From Scatophagus argus (taxonomy: Eukaryota > Chordata > Actinopteri > Scatophagidae), in assembly GCF_020382885.2 (NCBI RefSeq), contig NC_058494.1:28561225-28625224 (forward strand): a stretch of 64,000 nt of DNA, in the 5' to 3' direction. Position numbers and translations under genes: made by a program. The notes beneath the pieces were generated by a model. The model was not told where the DNA came from. It did not search any database and saw nothing but the letters and a program-made list of their open reading frames with translations. Position 1 is the first letter of the stretch. Each line of letters begins with the position of its first letter. Of this stretch, positions 26,207 through 45,500 are shown in pieces.

Positions 26207-26212
26207 AATAAA
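26207..26212 (+). terminator. Poly(A) signal of capn2
   Basis: AATAAA lies 270 bp after the capn2 stop codon (25935-25937), in the sequence tacaaaataaagaaagtgg. Confidence 0.7.
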
Positions 26213-26236
26213 GAAAGTGGAGTGAGTGGTCATGTG

Positions 26237-26242
26237 TTTATT
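26237..26242 (-). terminator. Poly(A) signal of AARS2
   Basis: TTTATT on the plus strand reads AATAAA on the minus strand, about 480 bp past the AARS2 stop codon (26719-26721). It faces the capn2 signal at 26207-26212, so the two 3' ends should abut or overlap. Confidence 0.6.
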
Positions 26243-26718
26243 CATTTTCAAACGAAGACATTTAAATATCATCGGTACTGAATTATAAACCTTCACACCT
26301 GACTGTTGGCCAATCAGAAGAGTCTGTGGCTGTGTGCAGAGCTTACAGCCACCTACAACATCACATTTTTGAAGGAAGGGCAAACAAAATGTTAGAAACA
26401 CCTCAGTTCAAAAGTTTAAGCAGGTCCACATGATGGATTAACATAAAACATAAAGCTAACTGTTAGCATGGTAACAACAGCTGCTTACTAAGCTTTCTGA
26501 CTGGCTGACAGCAGCATGGATGTCCTGCCTGCCACAGTTAGGCCACACCCCTCGCCCCCCAAACTGTCACGCCATTGGTTAACAGTTAACAGAGGTCCCA
26601 TGTGTTCTGCACCACACGTTTCCTGTCCAAACAGGAAACGCTCCTCAGTGCAGACAATTGACCTTCTCACCTCTCAGCAACCACCAGCAGGAGGCGCTGT
26701 GATGTCAGAACGATGTCA

Positions 26719-34525
<7,807 letters not shown>

Positions 34526-36564
34526 GTTGGCCGCAGACTCTGTTCAAAAAACGACAGAACCGGACCGAGTCCGAACCATGGTGACCCTCTCTGTGCACAG
34601 GTTGTCACAATGCGCATGCGCACACGACTCTACTTCTTTGAATGGAGAATGTGACGTTGACGCCGTCAGTAAACGGATTATTACCGCCACCTGCTGGTGG
34701 GACGACACAGTCCTCCCGTCTGTCCCATGTTCTGTGGTGAAATTAATTCAGTTTGGTTTTACTCTGTCAGACGACTACCTGCACAAACAGAAAGACAGCA
34801 GCCTGATGCTGTGAATTGATCATCATAGTTTTGAACTTTACATTGTTGTTATGACCGTGGAACCCTGGACCAACTCTACATCCTCTTGAGGGCTGGATGG
34901 CCTGTTGCTACGGCTCATCCAGTCTCACAGCTTGGTTCACACTGCCAGATAAAAGTCAAGCTTGTTCCCATTTCTAGGCAGTGGAGGGTGTCAGGTTCGA
35001 TGGCCTTAGGATTCCATCTCTGCTTTTTGCGGATGATGTGGTCCTATTGATGTCATCAAGCAGTGACCTCCAGTTTGCAGCTGAGTGTGAAGCAGCTGGG
35101 ATGAAGATCAGCACCTCTGAATCCGAGGCCATGGTTCTCAGCAGGAAAAGGGTGGATTGCCCACTCCGTTGGTGGAGAGATGCTGCTCCAAGTGGAGGAG
35201 TTTAAGCACCTTGGGGTTTTGTTCAGTGAGGGTAAAATGGAGCAGGAGACTGACACCTTGATCAGAGCAGCTTCTGCTGTGATGATGCTGTACTAGTCTG
35301 TAGTGATGAAGAGAGAGTTGAGCCGGAAGGCGAAGCTCTTGATTTACCCGTCAATCTACGTTCCAACCCTCACCTACAGTCACAAGCTGCGGGTCGTGAC
35401 AGAAAGGACAAGATCGCAGATACAAACAGCCAAAATGAGTTTTCTCCACAGGATGTCCAGGCTCAACCTTAAAGGCAGGATGAGGAGCTCAGACATCTGG
35501 GAGAGGCTCAGAGTAGAGCCGCTGCTCCACCAGTTGAGGTGGTCCTGGACGTCTGTCTGGGGAGGTGTTTCAGGCATGTCCATCCGGGAGTAGACCCCGG
35601 GGCCCCGGACCCAGGACATGATGGAGGACCTATCTAGCGCCTGGTCCCTGGAGGAACGTTGTCTCATTTCACTGTTCACTGTACTATTGTTGAACAGCTA
35701 AAATGTCAATGTAAAAACTACTTGACTGGACTTGACTGGACTTGCCACCATCAGGAAGACTGTCCACCACAGAGATTTGTCTGAAATCCCAAAGACAACG
35801 GCAAAGGCAAACCTAATAAAACTGATTAAATTGTTAATATTCTGTTGCTGTTTTTTTTATCTTGTTAAAGGTGTGTTATATTTTATTTATCTGAATGTGT
35901 GTATGTTGTGTGTACAGTTGCTCAGTTACACATGTGGTATTTGAAGCTTATCTTCTTATGTTAATTTTTACTGCACTACATTTATGTGACAACTGCAGTC
36001 TCTGTGATTTTACAAACAAAACTTAGGATGAACTGACATAATACATTATTTTACACAAGTCTTATAAAAGTAGCACCATTCAGCTTCAGCGGTAAACGTT
36101 AATGCGTCACTTGTGACACGAAGTCTGCAATGCAGAAGCACTTAATCTTCCTTCACGAATTAGTTTTACTTTTTTATTTGCTGACTGGTAGAAGGTTTTA
36201 CTCTTGTATTTAAAGGCGCGCTTTTCACCACAACATCGTTTTAATTTGTTTTATATATTTATTTTAGATAGATTTGTTCTTTACTTAGCGTGTTTTCTCT
36301 TGGTTGTTGAAACGTTAAATTTGATTAAAAATCGTGACCAGCAGATTTTATGACTCTGCGCAGTTTTTAAAAAAGAAACATCTTTTTATTGTATTTATCT
36401 ACTCTTTCCTCCGCTTGTCGTGAAACCCTCGGCGCCCCGGCGCGCTGATTAGACCTGATTAAGACCACCTGTCGGAGTCACGTCAGCGGCACGTGGTGTC
36501 GGTCGAGCGGGATCGTGTTAGCAGAGTACACCGAGAGACTTGCCGTTAGTTTACCGGCGGAGGG
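34526..36564. other. Divergent spacer between AARS2 and the ALG13-like gene
   Basis: About 2 kb separating two outward-facing start codons. The AARS2 side (34526-34700) and the ALG13-like side (about 36420-36564) are richer in CpG and are the likely promoters. Between them lies a dead LINE fragment and AT-rich DNA. I looked for the glycosyltransferase-28 part of ALG13 (HAGAGS-type motif) on the plus strand here and saw none. Confidence 0.6.
34970..35670 (+). mobile_element. Non-LTR retrotransposon reverse-transcriptase remnant
   Basis: Frames joined across stops and frameshifts read LRIPSLLFADDVVLLM (the RT F-A-D-D box), AECEAAGMKISTSESEAMVL, FKHLGVLF, VMKRELSRKAKLLIYPSIYV, PTLTYSHKLRVVTERTRSQI and LRVEPLLHQLRW. 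This is the C-terminal RT part of a common fish LINE of RTE-like or related type. Several breaks show it is dead. It is plus strand, upstream of the ALG13-like gene. Confidence 0.8.
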
Positions 36565-39500
36565 ATGCAGAAAGGCCTGAAGAAGTACTTCGTCAACATG
36601 GACGAGTACCTGAGCAGTCTGGGTCTGTACAGGAAGATGGTGGCCCGGGACGCGTCTAGCCTGTTCCGAGCCGTGTCAGAACAGGTAAGCCGGGCTAACG
36701 GTGAACCCACTGTTGTTGCGGGGGAACCGCTGGGACAGGACCAGACCGAGACAGTCAATGGTGGAGTCTAACTGCACGTTGATAAAGTCATTAGCAATTA
36801 ACCCAGTCCAGGTTTGTCCCATTAAGCAGATTCAGTGAGTCTGAGTCCAGGTAGCTGGGAAACTGGCTCCAGAGACGGACTCCTTGTTGGACTGAAGATC
36901 GGGTTTGATGATTACTCGTTTATTCAAGAGATTAAGGAATCAGTAACTGGTCCATCGGATTACAGAAAGTCATGTGATCTGATTCCTTTTCAGTTACTTC
37001 AGACATTGAAAATGGTTCACTTTAAACTGGAAAAATGGATGCAGTCACACAAACTTTCACCAAAATTCATTTGTTTGTTAAACGTAAAAATGTTCACACG
37101 TCGGTGCTTCATTCACACAGTGCGAATCAATTAAAGAAACACGTTAGCACTTTGGTTTTTCTGCACTGACAAACTTACTGTTTACAGTCTGGTCAGGTTT
37201 CTCCTTGAGCCAATTACCTGGTCATCACCTGTGTGTGTGTGTAGTTGTATTATTCTCAGAACCACCACCTGAAGATCCGTCAGGACTGCGCCAACTTCAT
37301 GAGAGCCAACAGGTGCAACTTTGAGCCGGTGAGTCACCACATGAATCGACTCGGCTAACAGCCAGTGAAGCGAGCCGGTCGGCAGCAACAAACGTCTTTT
37401 CTCTCTCAGTTTGTCGAAGGTTCGTTTGAGAAATATCTGGAGCGTCTGGAGGACCCTAAGGTGAGCTGCTGTGACCTTTGACCCTTCAGTCCACTAACAG
37501 CTGAACAGGTGTCTCTGAGTGTAACTGTGTTTGCAGGAGACGGTGGGTCAGGTGGAGATCAAGGCTCTGTCTCAGCTCTACAGGTGAGAAACTGTCACGA
37601 TCACCTGCTCCAGACTGCAGAAATTGAACTGAAATGTTTGCTCGTGTCTGAGATTCCAGAGAAATAATTTTGGCCTGGTCGTTCTTTTATTGAACAAAAG
37701 TTGAACTGAGAGATTGACTTTTGAAACTGACATGAGATCAGCTGATTGTTTGGTCAGAAATGTTTCAGTCCACTCCTGATCCCCCAGAGCTCTTACAGGC
37801 TGGAGCATCTCTCTCTCACTGAAGATCTTTGAGTCATGCTGGTGTCCTCATGCTGCGTTCCATTTGTATTCGTAACTTGTAACTCTGGACTCGGACCGAC
37901 ATCGCAGCCATTAAAAACGAGTTGGACGAGTCCTGTTTGCCACAATGCAAAACAGCTCATTTGTAACGTCATTCAGCCATTGTTGCTATAGCAACATCAA
38001 CAGGTTACAAGCATCACCAGCTGATACACAACACATGACGCAGCATTTCACGCCTAACGACCACAACGGTGTGTCCACAGACAGCGGTGACACAGTGTTG
38101 GGTATACGACTTACTAAACTGGATATAAAAAGACAAAACCACTAAAAACATGCAAAACCACAGCTTGTATTTACAGTCGATGTTCTGAGCAGCCATCTTG
38201 GTTTGCAAACTTGGCGTCCTCTCTGTTGGAATTGAACTTTGGGTGGCGTTCAGTTTGTCACTTCCGGCTTCGGAAGTCGGAAAACAACTCGGAAAATGAC
38301 TTACAAGTGCAAAAGGAACGCACCATCAGTAAGAAGCAACCTGAAAGTGGGTGGAGACATGAGCTGCTGTCCCCACCTCCACATGTCCTCCACATGGGGG
38401 ACAGTGGCTGATTGGGACATGAAACATGTTGAGACTTTAAATCCTGGAATCCTCCTGGAAACCACATACCACGTGTTTCCGTGCAAATATTAATGAGCTT
38501 CAGAGCTGCCGTTTGGACTGAGCCAAGCTAACTGTTTCTGTTCAGTCTCTGTGCTAAGCTAACGGACACAAGAGTGGAATCAGTCGTGTGGCTCAGTAGG
38601 ACGAGGTTTGAATAACTGCGCGTGTGTGTGTGTGTGTGTGTGTGCGCACGAGCAGGCGTTGTTTCCTGATCTACCGTTACCCGGGGAAACCAGCCACGGT
38701 GATCTCGGAGGACGATTTCGTTGACAAGGTGAAGTTGAAGTTTCCTGTTGAGTTGATGAACTGCAGAAATCAACAGAAATGAGACTAAAACGAACAGAAA
38801 ATAAACTGATCACCGTTTTTGGCTTGTAATTTTAACACAAAAGAATCAAACCAGCAGAGTTTATTGACTTGAAAAATGATGTGATGACATCATTTTCACT
38901 GACTGTGACATCACTCAATGACAACATCAGAGGCCATTCATGTCACATGACACCAAACTGATGTGATTGGTCAGCACTAACTGTCTCTGTGTTGCCTAGG
39001 TTACGCTGTGTTGCTCCATCAACGGCCACTATGACATCGTTTACCCAAAGAGTTATCCCGCCTCCGCAGCCGTCTGTCAGTGTGAGTGCTGGCCACTGAT
39101 TGGTCGATCACAGTGACTGACAACAGCTCAACATTTCACTGTCAGACCGACACGTTTATCAATATTAAAATTAACTGCACCTGGATGAGTCGGGAAAAGT
39201 TTTAGCCCTCATGGTGGGGACGTTTTCAAACCAGTTTTAAGGTTCAGGTGAGGATCGGGTTTCAGGTCTTGGTCTGGTCTTAATTTATTATGGTTCTCTG
39301 TGTGTGTAGCTATCCTGTACGAGCTGCTCTACGCTCAGGTGTTTGGTGTGGAGGAGGCGGAGCTCTCTCAGGCCACGGAGGCCTTCAAGGCCGGAGGTCG
39401 TCGCTATAGAAACAGCCTGTCGATGTGCAGTGACATCGACATCGGCTGCGACACACCTGAGGACCGCAGCCACAGGTAGACATGCACACCAGCAGAATAT

Positions 39501-42500
39501 TGTGTGTGATTGATCATGTGAACCGTCCTGACAAACCGGAGCAGGTCTGGGGTCAGATTGGCGGTTTCATGTCCACTGAGAAGTCGATGTGACCTGAATG
39601 CTGGTTGTAGCCTTTTAGACTGAAGACAGAAGCCAGATGTGAAACAGGTTTTACTTCCTGCGGGATGTGTGTGTGTGTGGTTTTATCCTGCAGGGAAGAG
39701 TTGGAGTCGGGTGGAGCTGCTGAGGAGAAACCCCGTGCTGCAGCAGACGACTCAAAGGTGAGCAGCCTCATGCTGTCCCCTCAGGTGAAGGTCAGGAGTA
39801 GATCAGGGACCACACTGAGTTGTTTTCTTCACATTGGAAACATGAAGACCTGAGTGAGCCAGTGATGATGTGTCTGCTGTTTTCATTGGTCAGCCTCCTG
39901 CAGAAGCCCCAACCCCGTCCAGACTGTCTCTTCCTTATAAAGTATTGAAGTCTCTGGACACAGAAGTTTATAGAAACCTGGAGTTTGATGTGTGGCAGGA
40001 CACCTGCAAAGGTGAGACACATCTGCCTGAAGTCCAGCGTTGATGAGAAAAGACAAATGAGTGTTGATTTGAACTGGTTTTGTTATGAGTTATTAATAAT
40101 GTGACCACACTGTGAAAGTCACCGGTTCAGTTTGATCTCCACTTAACAGAGTCAGTCTTTAGGTAACAGGACAGTCACTCACCTGAGCAGCAGGTGAACA
40201 CACCTGAGGTGAAGGCCGGTGGTTTTGCGTTACTCACGCTCTGATCTGCCAGTGTTCCCACCTGAGCCTGATCCTGTCGCTGCTGTGTGTGGCTCACAGA
40301 GATGCAGAAGACGGAGTACATGGTGTTCGCAGGGCGACAGTACTTCCTGGGAGACAAGTGTCAGGTGAGACAACACTGGCCAGCTGCTGCTCGCTGCGCT
40401 CAGCCTGGTGTGCGCAGTATGCACTTTATGTACAGTACACACTTTACGTACATGCAGTACACACTTTATGTACAGTAAAACCTAATGACACAAAACAGAC
40501 ATTAAGACACTGCAGGTTGTCTCAGAGTTTACAAAACGTCTCCAATATTCTGAGACCAAACCAGACTGGTTGACTCACATGATGCGTTTAGGGGTGTGGC
40601 TGCGTGGTCTCTACCCATAATGCTTCCTCAGGTGGTCATTTACAGGTCAGGTCCTGCTCCCGGTCGAGCAGGTGATGTCCCGGGTCTGAATGCTGATGCT
40701 GATGTTGGTGTGTTCACACACTCAGCAGAGAGCAAAGCGTCACCGTGTCGGACTGTGTGCCGACTGCTGGAAACACCTGTGACATGTCATTGAAGGGACA
40801 GCTCACCTGTGCTGGTGTCTGTCCATTGAGATCTTTATGCCATGATTTGAACTGTAGACGTGTGTCTTTGTGTACCAGGACATTCCTGGTCTCCAGTATG
40901 GTACATTTCCGACTCGCTCTTCTCTGGGTTTTGGGGGGAAAAAACCCCCCAAGCCTGTTTCAGACTTGAATGTCAGCATTTTTACCTCGGTCTGTGTCCT
41001 TCAGGTGCGTCTGGAGCCCAAAGGAAAGTACTACAACGCCTTCATCCAGGAAGTTGGAACGCACCCCTCAGCCGTCACCGTCTTCATCGAGGAGCTGGGA
41101 GAGAAGTAAACCTGACACTAACTTGACCCTGAAACAAAGTGTGAACCTGCAAAAAGCCCTCTGACCAGTGAGGACTGGTCTTCAGTTGGACTTGTCTTCA
41201 CAGAGAGGCTTGGCAGCTTCCTCAGGAGCACATTTTCAGTTTGTAAAAATGTGTTGTCATTTTAAACCAAGCAGGATCAGACTTGTTTCAGGAGGGCTGA
41301 CCTGACAACAGTTTATCTAAATGTTTACTCCTGTGTGTGTGTGTGTGTTTGTGTCAGACACCTGGTCCCTCTGACTGATCTCAAACCGGTGAATCCAGTT
41401 CCTGCCTGGAACGTGGCTGTCCCAGCTAGAAAAGGAGACCTTGGTACGTTTTCTCTCAAATCCCAAATCTGTTTTGGTTCTTTCTCGTCCTGCTCTGTTA
41501 TCTATTTTCTTCATCTGCTGGAAATACTGAAATACAGTGAACTCATTAAGTTCACGTTTGAATTTGGTTTGTCTCTTCTGAGCGTGACGGCTGATGTCCA
41601 TATAGCATCGTCCCAACTGTCTCCCTGTCTCTGTGTCCCTGTCAGACTTGGACTCGCGTGGTCAGCGTCATCACCGCCATCGTTACTTCAGGAAGTCTCG
41701 GGGCAGCAGTGGAGTGAAGGGTGCTGAGCTGCTCATTACACCACCCTCCTCCTACGGGGGCCCCGCCACCTCCGGCCTGCCCCCGCGCTTCCAACCAGCA
41801 GGTCACCCACGCCCGCCCCCTCCCCTGTCACCTGGAGCCATAACCTACGACCCCTACGCCCCCCCACACCACCACCCCACAGCCAGACCTCCTCGCTATG
41901 GGGCATCCAGGTGGGAAGTTACACCTGAAAAAACAGCCGCTTACTCGAAACCATTTGAACAGATTCTGTCAGTACTTCAAACCTAAAACTGCCAAGTCTC
42001 CTGTGTGACCAAACAGGAAGGAAGAGTTTGATTAGTTGACTGATCCATAACTTGAATTAATCAGGAACTGTGTGTCTGTTTGTATACCTGTCTCATGGAT
42101 TCTGGTCAGAAGCTCCACCCGTTTCCTGAACCGTCACCTGATTGGTCCACAGTTGACCTGTTACCACCCTGGCAGACGATACTGTCACGACTACGAGAAC
42201 TACGCCTTCAGGTCCCGGTAAACGACAACAAACATAGCTGCTTGTTTTTCCAGCTTCTGTGCTCTGAAGGTTCAGGCTTCGTGTCTCCGATCAACCCCAA
42301 GATTTAAATCTGGTGCCAAACGTCCACATACCGAAGTCGTTAGCACAGCTGCTTCATGTGGAATCGGTGGGACTTTGGTGGAGACACAAGTAAAGCCATC
42401 ACAATAACTTGACAGAAGTTAAATTGTGTACCTTTTACACACAGGACCTTTGATTGGCGGTCTGTGGATTTTCTCATTTATCCTGGTCACAGCTGTATCG

Positions 42501-45500
42501 AGGAGACTGAATCAGATGCAGCTGGACTTGGTTATATGTCTTTGAAGACATTTTGTCTCTCAGCAGTTCATGCTCATCAAGACTAGACCAGGCTAGCCTG
42601 ACCAGCTGGTGGGAGAGGGCGGGTATTTAGCCTCTGTGGAGTCGTTGTCCAGGTTCGATACTTGGTTCTTTGGTGCTGCAGGGTCTAGTCTAGATGAGCA
42701 TAAACTGATATTTCTCCAATCTAAAAACTACTTGTATTCGATTCAGTGTCCTTGAGATACCTAATTAGCAGGAAAGTGCCTCGTTTGTCGTTTGTCCAGT
42801 CGGAGTCGGCGTCAGCTGGCAGCTCTGAATAAAGAGTGTCAGTTTGGTTTCTCTGCGGAGGTGGTGGAGGAGCCCACTGATCTGGAGCCAGCCATCGCCT
42901 ACTATCAGCTGGACGACGGCACCGACACCATCTTCCCCCCACTGCTGGTAAGGTGTTCTGACCTCTCATTGGTCTCCATCAGGTTCTGGCAGGTGTTCAT
43001 GTCTCATGTGACGACTCCTCCCTCAGGATCAAGCTGTGCCACCACCTTCCACTGTGGGGGCTCCACCCCCTTCCTCCTCTGGCTCCTCCTCCAGGGTTCA
43101 GAGAGGCTCAGGGCCCCTGCCACCTGCACCTCCTCCTGGAAACACACCTGTTTGTTCATCAGAGGAGGACCAGGAGGACACGAGCACCGTGGAGGACCAG
43201 GGTGAGGTTGACATTTCATTCAAGTAAAGCCAACAGAACAGTCTGTTCAGCTAGAACACCTCAGAGAGCATCAGTTCTCAGGTGGTCCTGACTTTCATTT
43301 TTCCAGTGGTTCTGTAAACATGTGACTGATGTGTGTTTTGGCAGCTGAGTACACAGAGGAGTACCTGTACATGGCTCCAGGTGAGTAACAGGAGACAAAC
43401 GGCTGAGAGTTCTGCACCTGGACACAAGAAATGACTCAAGTGTGAACTGTTGCAGATCAGGCCTACCCGACCTCAGGTGTTTACACCGCTGCTGAGCCCC
43501 CCACCAACCAGGTAACTTGACCTCTGACCTCACAGCAACTATTTAACAGAGATTTAAACACATCACGTCACGATCACATCACGTACGATTTGCAAGTTTG
43601 CTGAAGCATAGAGGAAATCATAATAACAAACCAGACGGCAGTAAATGAGCTCATCCCCTCCTCTGAGAATCCTTTGTTGTTAGTACAAGCAATGGGAAGA
43701 AGCGGTTGGCTGTCATTTGTAGAAGCTGCAGTGGTTCACAGGGATGAAGGTCAGGCTCCTCTCTGGGCCTCCAGAGAACAGCAGAGGAGAGACTGAACAG
43801 ATGCCTTAGACCACAGGACTGTAAAATGTAGAAAGTATTGTAGAATTATCAAAGACAGAGTTATTGAAGGAGGTATATCAGGAGGTATTAAATCAATGTG
43901 TGTATGTAGCACCAAATCACAACAAAGGTTATCATGACAGCAGCAGCTCGAGACTGAGCTCTTGAATGTAGACACTATGGACAAAGAGCAGTGCACTGTC
44001 CTCTTATGTCACTATTGAAACCCACTCTTGCTGGTTCACCACAGAGAAAACAGACAAAAAGCCTCACTTTTATGTTTTCTTATTGTGAAAGGACGAGCAG
44101 GAAGGAGGAACTGCTGACTCTCCCCCAAGACCGGAGATGAACTACAGCTACACGCAGCAGGTAAAGAGCAGAATGAACATCATGTAAGTGCAGTTCTTTC
44201 ACACACAGTCGTGGATCAGCGGTTAGGGTGTCGGACCCGTAACCGGTGGATCGCTGGTTCGATTCCCCGTCCCGGTGTCCATGGCTGAGGTACCCTTGAG
44301 CAAGGTACCTAACCCCCACTACTCCCCGGGCGCTGCACGCGGTCGCCCACTGCCCCGGGTTTGCTGTGTGTGTGTGTGCACGTCACTTGGGTGGGTTAAA
44401 TGCAGAGAACAAATTTCGTTGGAGTGAGTTCCCTCCAATGACAAAATATGTCACTTTAATCTTTAATCTTAATCTGATTGGTTACTGCTGCAGCTGTGAC
44501 ACAAAGCTCCACCCACCTCCAACCTTACAAACATCCCATCTGGCTCACTGAGGTCAGAAGCCAGGAACTGGTCGTCTTCGTCGATCCGTTCTCTGCCGAT
44601 GGATGGATGATGATGATGTAGTTTCTATGGTTACCACGGTGATACAGCTGTGCAACTGGTCGCCTCATGTAACACGTGACACGTAACATAAAAGGCACGA
44701 GAGCCCGAGCTGCTGATTGGCCGCCGATGTTCACTGATGTTACTGTGTGGGTTTCAGGTGGTGAAGCCAATAGCAGTCATCTGCTCTTCACCCTCCTCTT
44801 CCTCCTCCACTCCCTCTTCACCATCATCACGTGTACCTGCAGCTGCTCACCTGCCGCCAGCCACACACACACAGACACGCTCAGGTATACACACACAGAC
44901 ACACACACACGGACACATGCGGTGACTGTATCTTGAATGTATTGTGATGGTTTGTGTTCTTAGTTGCCATGGCGATCCCGGCTCCTTCTTCCTGGTTGGT
45001 TAATGACTTGGGTGAGGCGCTCTGCACAGTGGTAGCTCCTCCCCCTTACTCCTATGACCCAAACGGCAGTGACTTACCCCGAGGTCAGAGGTCAAACACG
45101 GTAAACGCAGTGTGACGTCAGGTTGAGTCTGTCACAAACTGCAGTCTGAACCTGATGTCAAACTGCTGCTGCAGCTTCCTGTGATGTACGTTTTACTCAT
45201 GTTGGTGTGTGTGTGTGTGTGTGCGTGTGCGTGCGTGTGCGTGCAGACTGCAGAGTCCTCCAGTATTATTTCAACTTAGGAGTCCAGGTGAGAGACTTCT
45301 CGCTGCAAACTGATCACCCGTGGCTGACACTCGGTGTTGGTTCGGTTGGGTGGTTGGTTTCCATCTCTGGGACTGATTCACTTCTCAGCACGTTTCCAGA
45401 CACTCACACCTGTTGTTCTCTGTAAAACCTGATGCAGACCTGCAGTATGTGGACTCATGTTAACTGGTCAGCTTCGGGGGGGGGGGTGAAGAGTACAGTA

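Noticed and set aside
42520-42710. Pair of gactagacca / ggtctagtctag-like words suggesting inverted ends
   Set aside because: The match is short and imperfect, with no target duplication; not enough for an element call.
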